A stretch of DNA of 64,000 nt from Branchiostoma lanceolatum (Eukaryota; Chordata; Leptocardii; Amphioxiformes; Branchiostomatidae). Made by a program: the position numbers and the translations under genes. Numbering within the stretch: the first letter of the stretch is position 1; the number at the start of each line of letters is the position of its first letter. Shown one piece after another: positions 35,442-45,714 of the stretch. The notes under the pieces were generated by a model. The model saw only the letters and a program-made list of their open reading frames with translations, made no database searches and was not told the DNA's origin. Where the stretch lies: positions 10,192,207-10,256,206 of the forward strand of contig NC_089736.1 in the NCBI RefSeq assembly GCF_035083965.1. Reading direction: 5' to 3'.

Positions 35442-38400
35442 ATGGGAAACCTGCCGTTCACCACAACATCACTACTACTGCTGTGGAGTTTGTACCACTG
35501 CCTGGTCATTGCATTTGCACAAACGGGTAAGCATTTAATATTTGCAGAATACTGACGAAATAGAGCTAGAGGGATACTGCCTATTTTTCCCAGTAAGAAA
35601 CGTGAGCTTAGACTATTGACGACTCCTTCAAACATTATTTTTCTTCACACTTAGCAAAACTACTTGACTGTACACATGCATGCCATGTCATGAAGGCTCT
35701 TAATAATAGATATGTTGTTTTCATCGTGAATATATTTTGCAAGATTTGTATCTACCCAAACGAATATAAGCTAATACTGGTAACTTCGATCATGATATCA
35801 TTTGTTGCCATGTTCAAGCAAGCCGGATTCCTTTTATTATGACAGTGGGTGTTTTTTCAAGCCCCAAATCCGTTGAGCATGCTTTTTATACTTCCCTTTA
35901 TCAGCGTATTGTCTGTATTTAGTAGAGCCGGTATTGTCGCCCTTCACAGGCACTGTATAACTGGTCCCGATTGTCCAAAGTTTCTTTGAAAGCGTAGAAA
36001 AATGCTGCTATGTAATCGTAGACTATACTGTAGGACTGGCTCCAGACATGCATAGACATATGCCGCTATGTAGTCCCCACTACAGTGTATGTTAGACTGG
36101 CCTAGGCCGTCGGTTAACTGCATTCTGCTATGTAGTCCCGGTTATACTGCTTGTAAGACACGCTGCCATGTAGTTCCGGCTATACTGTTTGTAAAACATG
36201 CTGCTATGTAGTCCCAGCTATACTGTTTGTAAGACTGGCCTAGACCGTCGTTTAACTGCATGCTGCTATATAGTCCTGGCTATACCCTTTGTAACACTGG
36301 CCTAGGCCGTCGTTTTTTACTACATTCATAGACACCTGCTGCTATGTAGTACCGGCTATGCTGTTTGTAAGACTGACCTAGGCCGTCGTTTAACTGTACA
36401 CATGGACACATGCTGTTATGTAGTCCCCACTATACTGGTTGTAAGACTGGCCAAGGTAGTCTTTTAACTGCAATATAGACACTTGCTGTTATGTAGTCCC
36501 GGAATTTATTGTTTGTAAGACTAGCCTATGCCGTCGTTTAACTGCATGCTGCTATGTAGTCCCGGACTATGCTGTTTGTAAGACTGACCTAGACCGTCGT
36601 TTAACTGCATCCATAGACACATGCTGCTATGTAGTCCCGGACTATACCGTATGTAAGACTGGCCTAGGCCGTCACTTAACTGCACACATAGACAAGTGTC
36701 GCTATGTAGTCTCGGACTTGACTCTTTGCAACACCGGCCTAGGCCGTCGTTTTACTGCATGCATAGACACATCCTTCTATTTAGTACCGGCTATGCTGTT
36801 TGTAAGACTGACCTAGGCCGTCGTTTAACTGCACACATAGACAAGTGTCGCTATGTAGTCTCGGACTATACTCTTTGTAACACTTGCCGAGGTCGTCGTT
36901 TAAATGCATTCATAGACACATGCTGCTATGTATTCCCGGGCTATACTTGTAACACTGGCCTAGGCCGTCGTTTCACTACATGTATAGAAACATGCTATGT
37001 TGGGGGGGGGGGGGGGGGCTGGCAAAATCGACCTTGACCTTTGAATACACATTTAACTGCATGAAACACCATTCATTGGCAGGTGGCTGGGTGAAGACTG
37101 ACCCTTCATGGGTGACACCAGACGAATGGGAGGACGACGACGGGGTTCGACATGTTACTGGCTATGTTCTGGACTCCAACCTAAGAACGGGCTGGCATCC
37201 TGCAGAGGACGCAGAGGCCCGGTTGCTCACAGTCGACCTGCAGACCCCCATCACACTCTCCCGAGTCCACATGTGGTACTACCACGCCGGGGATGTAGCA
37301 GTCTTACGTGCAATATCATCAGGGCGGTTTCAGATGGTGAAACAATTCAGTGCTTCAGATTTTCCCACTGTAGATGATTCGAACGGAGAAATACGTCTGC
37401 ATGAAGTTGATCTGAGCGGGTTCCTCGCTACAGGAAAGTTTTGGCGCCTGCAATTTGCCTCTTCAGGGTCTAAACCTATGGAAATCATGGAGCTGACATT
37501 TTTCCAAGGTTAGCGCTCCTTTCTTGTATAATGTCAGAGCAAAGCGTGATCGCGATCACCTTACCATGGAGGCTAAGCCTAAATACAGATAAAATCATAT
37601 GGAATTCCCACATCGAATGCGGGAGTGCAGAAAAACAGGATTGGAACAAAAAAAAATGTCTAGAATCTTGAATCTTCGTACTAACTTGTACAATGATGCG
37701 CCTTTGGATCATCAAGTTATGAAATGAATAGACCAAGCACAAAATCACTAACATTTAATTGGCCGCAATTCTAACACGTTGTCTGTGACATCGTAGCTGC
37801 TTATCATGCCTGTATCCTCTTATGTCCATCCAGCTTGCTCAGGATTTGAGAGGACGGTCTGCACAAACGGCGACTGTGACGTGCATGAGGTGGTCTGTGA
37901 CGGGATAGTGGATTGTGACGATGGGAGCGATGAAAAAAACTGTGGTAAGGCACTAATCTCCAAGCAGATCTACACGGGGCGCGAAAATCGTAAATGCTAG
38001 CCAGAGAAGCTCCGGCCGGCTGGAGCTTCTCTGGCTGACTGGAGCTTCTCTGGCTAGCATTTACGATTTTCGCGCCCCGTGTAGATCTGCTTGGAGATTA
38101 GTAAGGCACTAACTCAGGAAGGAGTATTGTACAATGTGCCCGGTCGAGTATCCTTTGGCGTAATTTTTTTTGCCAGGTCCCGGGTTGATTTTGAATCCGA
38201 GCACTGAAATAGCCGGCAGATAGAAATACAGTTTGAATTGGTAAACGTGTAGGACTTCATCTTAAAGCTTGCACCAACCCATTTCATTTCATTTGATGCA
38301 TAGTGTGTGAATTTGACCGTGTCTCCCTGACTTCATATTTTTCTAAATATAGATGAAGACATCTGTTCGAATGGGGCAGTCATCAACAAGACACAAGTGT

Positions 38401-40086
38401 GTGACGACAGAGACGACTGCGGAGACGGTACAGATGAACAGAACTGCTGTAAGTATATATGAACACAGAGTATTGTTTCTCTGATATTTTTTCTTCCTTT
38501 CTTTTCAGCTTTTCTTTCAACCTAAGTGAGTTGTTTTATTCACACCAATAGACCTCTTTCCAATTAAAGCGGCCATTTCAAATTTCCCTAGACCGTGCCA
38601 AAGTTTGCATCAAAACGAGGCTGCACTTGATGCTTTGATTTTCCTTGTTTTGGCCTATATATATCTATAAATCTAGGTGAAAATGCTTAACGTTTGGACC
38701 GGCATTATGTCATTATCGTTGCTTCACAATATTCATGTAAACTATGTACAGACGAAGCCACTTAATTGCACCTCGGATAAACGCACCTTCCATTTAATTG
38801 CACCGAATCCCAATATCCAAAAGCGGTTCCCATTCACTGCATTGTTAGTGACTCCGCATATCTGCAACGCGCATGGTCACCAAAGCCGGATAACTGCACC
38901 AATTGTTTTCAAAAATCCTCGACAAGTTAACTGAAAAGGTGCGCTTAAATCGGCAAACGCGGTACAAATGAGCCGATACCTGCCGGCGTAAAGGCGCAAT
39001 ATCGCCAATATGTTTAAAACTGTTTTGAGTAGCAAAAGAAGGCGGTCTCCATTGACAGTTACGTTGATAGGAATCGCATGGGAGGTCCCGGGCGGGTCAC
39101 CCGTAATCAGTAACCAAGTTTTAGTTTCAATTCCTAGTTTCATGGCGGTACATGATTTACGTAAATCGACAACTGCACTCTACGTAATGTAACACAGAAA
39201 CTGTTATCCCGTGAGTGGCATGACAATGTTTCAGAATGCCTCCCCTGTAACATTATGTGTGTTGTAATGCGGTAGATCGCATGGAAAAATGAAAGAATGC
39301 GAAATCAAAACAGGTTCGTAGTCATTTCTTTATTTTCAGCAAAGGGTCAATAAAGAAGGTTAATAACTGAATATTTTATTTGTTCTAGTGTTTCTGACTA
39401 ACAATACACCCCCTCGCCCATGGTGGTGCGGTCCAGCTGGGCATTTCGCATAATTGCACCAGCCGGATAATTGCACCAAAAACGATAACAAATGGGTGGT
39501 GCAGTTAAGCGGATTCCACTGTACAATAATCTACGTTTGGGACCGCATTGTTGACAGCGACACCTAGCTGCAGTACAAAGTGAACCAGTCATTATTGCCC
39601 TGAAGAAGATGACAGACCGTCATCGAAACGTTGGCTGTTATCATTTCCTTGCTTGTGAATAAAGAACTTTGCTATTCCGTCATTCACCAACTTGATTCAC
39701 GGCAATATGATGAAGCTATCATGTTTCTATGTATGTTTGACGCAGGCGAGCGACGAGGCAAGATGCCATGCAACAATGGACAATGCATAGATTTGCATAA
39801 AGCATGCAATGGTACCGATGACCATCTTCCCTGTGGCGAAATCCAACAACGCTATTCCAGATGTGACGGGATGGAAGATTGTAGTGATGGCAGTGATGAG
39901 TCTTGTTGTGAGTACACTGGCAACATTGTTTGTACTTTGTGTTGCATAACTGATTAGCCTGTTTTGCGCTGGGAGTTTGATAGTATGAGCTAGTTGATTG
40001 GCCCATAGCATCCTAACACCTACCCACATAATAATCACAATCCATCAAGTGGTCCTTGAGTTATTGTTGACAACAAATTTGCGGAA

Positions 40087-40117
<31 letters not shown>

Positions 40118-43100
40118 GACACACCCAAAGCAATACCCCCATTTTCATGGAGAAAATTACATTTCTATTGCAGTTAAAGGGTGGAAATTATGGTGAATAT
40201 TCAAAAGTAAATCTGAAGACATAGTAAGTTATCATAGGAATCAAAGCTTACGCTTGAAGAGAACACTTCTCTGATTGGATCAACAGTGTGTGTTTTTTTG
40301 CGCTTCAGCTGCCGCTGCCTGTGACAACGGAGCCCTGTTCCACCCGGCTACCCGGTGTAACGGCAGAGATGACTGTGGGGACAACAGTGATGAGCAGAAT
40401 TGTGGTGAGTTCTCCACACACAGCCATCACTGACGACTCGATCAAAGTGTGCATTCGTTTGTTCGTCCGTCCAGACCCTTATGTTGCCTAGCAGCAGGGT
40501 ATATTTTTACAGGGAGGGGTTGCTAGTTCCTCTTTAACGTGCTCGAGGCACCCCCTCGAACACGAGATGGCCTGGAGTCCAGCCTTATTAGATTTCCAAT
40601 ATTTCCAATATTATTGGCGAGGAGCGGAGCTTGGGTAGCGAACGGAAAGCTAATAAGGCTGGACTGCAGGCTAACACGATACCCCCACCTTCCGAAATCA
40701 AATTCAAATCTCCGAGATGCTTCTTTTAATGCACAACATTTACAATTTAACGTCATATGTCCACAGACTGTTACTATCTCCGAGACAAAGGGATAAGCTA
40801 CAGAGGCCGTGCAAACCGGGACGGGTCCTGTCAGTTCTGGACATCTCAGTACCCCCACGCCCATAACCACACTCCCCAGGCCTACCCATCGGCAGGGCTG
40901 GAGCAGAACTACTGTCGGAACCCGGACGGGAAGGACAGGCCGTGGTGCTACACAAACAACCCCCTCATCAGGTGGATGTACTGCGATGACGTCTTCGCCT
41001 GTGACGGTAATGCCAGCTCTTTATGCTCTTCAACCTTGACGAGTAAAAGCTATAGAAAATACTTTGGCTCTTGACCCTGTTAGGTATACCGAGTTTAAAA
41101 GATAGCCTCCTTGGTAATATAGCATACTAGTATTTTCATTAAATGATATAATAAAATAAAATAAAATAAAATAAAGCTATCTAACGTTATTCCGTAAATA
41201 TCTCCTGCTGTATGTACCAATCTTATATACGGTAATGGACGCGTACATATGAATCGTGAGGCCAGTGTTTTAAGTTTTAATGCTTATAATTAGAAACACG
41301 ATTTTTACGTTTCATTAAAGCATGCCTCTGACGTCTGTTTTATATTTCCAGCCTTACCAACACGTTGCTTCTACGCAGTTGACAAGGGAAGGAGCTACGC
41401 AGGGCACGTGAATAGGTAAGATTAGACTCGTATCTTATAGCAGTTAAGCTTAAGCCCCTTTTGCAATATGTACGTAGCCGACATTGGCCTACAAACCTAC
41501 CCCAACCATTATTGGGAGTGGCCATGATATGATAATGAAATATCAATCACTATCTCCATGAAAAATGGGTGTGCCTGTGTGTGTCTGTGTGTGTGTGTGT
41601 CTGTCTGTATGTCTGTCTGTCTGTGTGTGTCTGTGTTTGTGTTTTCGTGAATTTGTGATTCTGTATCCCACTTACAGAGCAGAAGACCGGGTGTGCCAGA
41701 GATGGGACTCCCAGACCCCCCACAGCCACCCCCACACACCACAGGCTCATCCTGATGCAGGCCTGGAGGAAAACTTCTGCCGTAACCCTGACGACAAGGA
41801 GCGGCCCTGGTGCTACACCACGGACCCGGCATTGAGGTGGAGCTACTGCGACGTGATGGAATGTGCCGGTAAGCACAATAGAAGAAGACTATGTCTTGGA
41901 GTAACGATTAGGTTGTTTAGCCCAGAACCCAGAGGTGCTGGGCTCGAGTCCCCTGACATACCGCATGTTATGCTCTTGGCCTTGGGAAAGGCCCTTAACA
42001 CGAATTTCGTCACTCCACCCAGGTGTAAAAATGGGTACCTGACTTCGGTTGGGGAGGTAAAGGACGGCAGCAGCTTAAAGGGATGGACTCCGACTTCCAA
42101 TACCGTGCCTAGACACAGTGGATAAGAACCCACTGCCCCAGAACGGCTATAGGACTGTTGATATAAAATAATTAACGATAATGTATATGCCCAAACGTCA
42201 CGAAGTTAAGACAAATTATGCCATTGGTCTCTCTTTCCAATCGAATGCTTTAACCTGGTCAATGTGAGGTATTGGAGCTTTCCCCTGCATTGACAACTAG
42301 TAATCCGCTGCTGTCTCCTACATGTCCTTCTTAGACCCCACATCACTGGACTTCATCGGACAAGAGTGCGAGGAAGAATATACCTGTGCCAGGAAAAGGA
42401 CAAGTGGACTTTGTTTTTGTGACTATGACTGCCGTTTTTTCGGTGACTGCTGTGAAGATTTCGGGTAAGTTATCATAAATGTACAATTTAGAAATATGAG
42501 GTTTCCTAAGCTCACGCCGCACAACAGGTCTGCGAGATCTAAAAGAACATTTTTGGAAGCAGTTCGGCCGGTGTTCTCTCGATCACTCACCCTCATTAAA
42601 TCAGGACCCCTATCGCTCCACATTAGCTCGCTCGCGTAGGGGCCCTGATCTTCAGCGCCGGTAGACATGGTTCTGGCGCCGTTACTGACAATTGCTCATG
42701 AATAATCAATGAGCTATCCTTATTTGGCGGTTAATTTGTTCTGAACCTAAAGTAACGATGTGAGACGTAACCTGAATGGTTGATAGCTTCCCAGCGTCTT
42801 TTGCGCTTTTGCTTCAGATGAGGTTTAGCAAACCCTCTGATTGGCTGAAGCTGTTTTGGCGGTGACGTCGCCAGAACCATGTCTACCGGCGATGAAGACC
42901 AGGGCAATTTAATGAGGGTGCGATCACAAAGATTTTTAGAGATCGGCCGGTGTTCGCAGTTCTCTGCAACCCCATCTAATGTCATAAGGTACATTTTTAG
43001 CCAACCCTGGCGATTTTGAGATTCGGTGACCTTCCTGCGATCAACAAATTCTGCTAAATGTCGTCTTTAGTGTGACGCCGGCTTATGAACAGAAGTATTG

Positions 43101-45712
43101 CTGATAAGAAAACAGGAGGGCTGCATAGCAAAGCACGGGATGTGCCAGAAAGGTCCTTGGTCTTAGATCTCCAGCCATTGTACTTTGGCGCATGCGCAGT
43201 GGTCCCCCAGGAGCCCTAGCTAGGATCATTCTGAAGTGTGCAGAATCAGTGAATGCACGTTGTTCAGTTGTACGAGTTGTGCACGTGTCAATCTGTGACT
43301 CCCTAGATAAGAGGGGTTGGAACCATTAACAAATGGTAGCAGTAGGCTTTTCCAATCCACCGACCTCTTGGTTATCTGGGCCCAGTAAGCTAACCGAAAA
43401 ATTTGTATTTTGGGGGTTGTGAACCACAAAACTCAATGAAACGGGGATTGATCTGTATCATGACGTTCGTTTTGTAACCACGACAAGAAAATAGATAGAT
43501 TTAGGGTACAAATATTTCTTCTGGTAGAAGTTATGCAGAGAAAATAGATGAGTATTTTTGTAATTTGCGACATTGTCATTAATTATTCACTGGTGAGTAG
43601 CGCTTGCTCCCCGATTTGATAAAACCTTCCTGTGGTCTTTTTCATTATCTAAAACAAATCTTACAACAGTCATAACATTGCATGAAATTTTAGAATTAAA
43701 TGTATTGCAACATTATAGTTCATGAAACCCTCGTTTTAGTCCAACGTCACGAACGGTCCCGTCACGCGGTGTTCTCGCGAGAGCACATTTCAAAATGGCG
43801 CCCGCAATAGGAAATGGAAATGAGTCTACTATATCGAGCCCATAGTACCCCAGAGCTAGCTGCAAAAGTACACAATACATTGACGCTTTCATGTGATTCA
43901 TTGCTACTTCATTACAGCCACCGCTCAGCTCAACCTATACCTACACGTGCACGTGACTATTACCATCTCAGGTGGAAGTGTGTGCCTGGCTTCACCAAGT
44001 GGCCTTCCTATTGGATGGTTGCTGACTGCCCCGACGAATGGACGGATGACTTCACAAGGGATCAGTGTTTAAAACAGGTGGATCCCTTCAGCCTGAGTGA
44101 CACGGTTTACAGGATACCTGTGAATGACAATAGTTCATACCAGCTCCCCTATAGAAACATATTCTGTGCTCTTTGTAACAACGTAGCAATGACAGAAGTA
44201 TTAGTTCAGGTGTCCCAACCTGTGTGTTCTGGGCAGCTTAATTCTTCTGAACAAACCTCTAAAGGTATGCAATACAGCGATATGTTCAGCATTCTCGATG
44301 TTGAAGAAAAGGAGGGTTGTCTTGGCACCAACAAGCTAGAATTCGATCTTTTTGGGCGCCGTGTAAGAGAATGTCTTTCCCCCGAGGAAGATTTTTCACA
44401 TGCAAATTGTGACATGGCTGCCTGCAGGTCCTACAACTATCCAGTTTTCAGTAGGTATAAGACCTACAGAAACCTACACTGTGCTCTTTGTGAAGGTCTT
44501 TCCCTTTCGGCAACCACAAATCTAAGGTGTGGTTCCACTGTTGATTTAGGTAAATTGTCACGGTGCCGTAAAGATTGTCTCCAAGAAATCTCACTAACTC
44601 ATCTATTCAACTTTGGTGCCGATGAAAGTACCAATAAGTGTCCCTCCGACACTGTATACGATCCCTTTGTGGACAAATGCCGGCATTTCTCGTCTGCTAG
44701 CAGACGTTATGACTCATCAAACACAACTATACCCTTCCAAAACTGCAGCAAACCAGCTTTGACATTCACATCCGAAGAGTTCAGTGTCCTTCCCAATGGC
44801 AGTGTCCACCTGTTGAGCTCTAACGTGTCCTGCCCAGCTGAGCAGGTGGATATTCTGAACACAACAGCATCGATCTGCGGGGAGTGCATACTGCAGCACT
44901 TCTCAAACAATACGCGCGGAGGCAAGACAAGCAACAGTTGGGACGATATCCAGGGTGGGTTAACCTTGAGTCTTGTGACAGTGTCTGCCGTAGCCGTGGT
45001 CGGTTTCGTGGTCCACACTGTCAGGTCTGGCCAGTGGAAAAAGGTCCCGGAGAAGCTGAAGGTTCAGATGATGATATGTATGGTGGCTGCTGAAGTCATG
45101 TTTGTGTCACGTGTGTCTGTCCCTCCTGGACCAGCCTGTGTAGCGTACGCAATACTTCTGCACTACCTTCTGCTGACCGCATTCACATCCATGAACGCAT
45201 TATCTATGGATCTCTTTCTTACCTTTGGTGATGGCTTAGAAAGAGTGAAACTGTACAAGTATCTCTTGTATATCTGGCTGGTGCCGGTGCTTGTAGTAGT
45301 AGTGACAGTGATTGTGGAATTCGGCAGCTCTGTCAGGGTTGGTTACGGAGAGGGCTGTTGGATCGGCAATCCGACAGCCAGTCTGGTTGCGTTTGGAGTT
45401 CCTGTCTGCTGTGCCCTTCTCGCCAATGTTGTCTTCATCACTCTTGCCTTGCTGGCCATACGGAAGTCATTTCAGATAGCCAACGCTGCAATGTCGCGCT
45501 CACAGAGCAGCAAGGCCTGGGTCTACCTGCGTATCTCCTTTCTGACTGGGTTCACCTGGTTTCTCGGCTTCATCTACCCTTTCGTCAACAGCAGAGTTGC
45601 GGAGTACATCTTTATTGTGCTGAACGCTTCTCAGGGCCTGTTGCTGACAGTGGTGGTAACACTGACCGGGGAGGTGTTACAGAAATGGAAGTCCGCGATC
45701 AGGGCACGCTAG
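35442..45712 (+). CDS. Modular 7TM receptor: discoidin-like, LDLa x4, kringle x2, SMB, Methuselah/secretin-type 7TM
   Basis: Exons: 35442-35526, 37083-37508, 37834-37944, 38353-38448, 39746-39907, 40309-40404, 40767-41006, 41352-41415, 41678-41868, 42335-42464, 43918-45712; 3396 bases, 1131 residues, phases consistent throughout. Domains: signal peptide ([17 protein letters not shown]), F5/8C-like 29-170, LDLa in exons 3-6, kringle ~326-405 ([14 protein letters not shown]), kringle ~406-490 split over two exons ([14 protein letters not shown]), somatomedin B ~491-540 ([17 protein letters not shown]), Cys-rich N-glycosylated ectodomain, 7TM ~880-1120 ([10 protein letters not shown] before TM5; [11 protein letters not shown] in TM6). 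The fold is family B/Methuselah-like; I see no clear GPS cleavage motif, so autoproteolysis is not expected. It probably signals through G proteins in response to extracellular matrix or lipid ligands, but the ligand is unknown. The upstream edge of exon 1 is uncertain. Confidence 0.82.
36000..36998. repeat. Minisatellite of ~60-75 bp units in intron 1 of the receptor gene
   Basis: About 15-16 imperfect units share 'atgctgctatgtagtcccgg', 'tatactgtttgtaagactgg', 'cctaggccgtcgtttaactg' and 'catagacacatg'. Spacing varies between roughly 40 and 80 bases. It ends at a poly-G run near 37001-37018, about 65 bases before the exon 2 acceptor. Confidence 0.85.
37954..38100. mobile_element. Foldback MITE inserted at the exon 3 splice donor
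   Basis: Ends TAATCTCCAAGCAG and CTGCTTGGAGATTA are inverted. The arms are near-perfect through GATCTACACGGGGCGCG and GCTAGCCAGAGAAGCTCC. Exact 9-bp direct repeats GTAAGGCAC flank it at 37945-37953 and 38101-38109. The left copy is the splice donor of exon 3 of the receptor gene. Same family as 10591 and 21211. Confidence 0.85.
38749..39521. mobile_element. pogo/Tigger-like non-autonomous element, 773 bp
   Basis: The right end, inverted, reads CAGTGGAATCCGCTTAACTG then CACC. The left end reads CAGACGAAGCCACTTAATTG then CACC. Both are flanked by TA. The motif AATTGCACC recurs inside (near 38764, 38796, 39450, 39470). TA target duplication and CAG-type ends fit pogo/Tigger elements. No transposase frame is seen. 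It lies in the intron between exons 4 and 5 of the receptor gene. Confidence 0.6.
39590..39675 (+). mobile_element. Retroelement fragment with hammerhead-like core (Penelope-type)
   Basis: The run CTGAAGA at 39600-39606, a 6-bp stem GATGAC/GTCATC with loop AGACC, then GAAAC at 39625-39629 matches the conserved core of hammerhead ribozymes (CUGANGA, stem II, GAAA), with one extra A before the stem. Penelope-like retroelements are known to carry such motifs, and the following CGTTGGCT is typical of their ends. Only a fragment is visible. Confidence 0.4.
39990..40115. repeat. R1 repeat tail with (CA)n
   Basis: 'cacctacccacataataatc', 'acaatccatcaagtggtcct' and 'tgagttattgttgac' lead into a (CA)n run at 40088-40113. 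The GAGTTA..GAC..CACACA ending is that of the R1 repeats. Confidence 0.45.
40568..40672. mobile_element. TAGCCTGG-family MITE, 105 bp
   Basis: GCCTGGAGTCCAGCCTTATTAG faces CTAATAAGGCTGGACTGCAGGC at the right. The 9-bp flanks aacacgaga and aacacgata differ at one base. The interior GGAGCTTGGGTAGCG is shared with 51231-51333. It lies about 95 bases before the first kringle exon. Confidence 0.75.
41152..41178. repeat. (AAAAT)n microsatellite
   Basis: About five ATAAA units in the intron after the first kringle exon. Confidence 0.85.
41569..41643. repeat. (TG)n-rich microsatellite
   Basis: TG, TCTG and TGTC units run through about 75 bases, ending about 35 bases before the acceptor of the second half of kringle 2. 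Confidence 0.85.
41900..42160 (+). mobile_element. tRNA-derived SINE, family S2 (copy 4)
   Basis: The head 'ggagtaacgattaggttgtt' leads to the B-box-like 'gggctcgagtcccc', then 'ccttgggaaaggccctta', 'cccaggtgtaaaaatgggta', 'gacttcggttggggaggtaa' and a body ending in 'ccgtgcctagacacagtgg'. This is the most complete S2 copy. It lies in the intron before the somatomedin B exon. Confidence 0.7.
42575..42935. mobile_element. Foldback MITE between the somatomedin B and 7TM exons
   Basis: Nested inverted pairs: GATCACTCACCCTCATTAAAT with ATTTAATGAGGGTGCGATCAC, and GCCGGTAGACATGGTTCTGGC with GCCAGAACCATGTCTACCGGC (each just over 20 bases). The interior is not coding. Outer edges may extend to 'cggccggtgttc' on both sides. 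Confidence 0.65.
43725..43882 (+). repeat. Promoter-like repeat R2, copy 1
   Basis: About 75-80% identical by eye to 50103-50272. It contains the palindrome TCTCGCGAGA at 43773-43782 and the YY1-like AAAATGGCGCCC right after it, both known motifs of CpG-type promoters. It ends about 35 bases before the acceptor of the 7TM exon. Confidence 0.55.
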
Positions 45713-45714
45713 CT

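Noticed and set aside
35054-35530. Plus-strand frame of 158 codons over the divergent region
   Set aside because: It runs mostly through a SINE and is out of frame with the signal peptide at 35442.
12385-42160. tRNA genes suggested by A- and B-box-like blocks
   Set aside because: The boxes belong to repeated SINEs with shared bodies; no block folds into a complete cloverleaf by eye.
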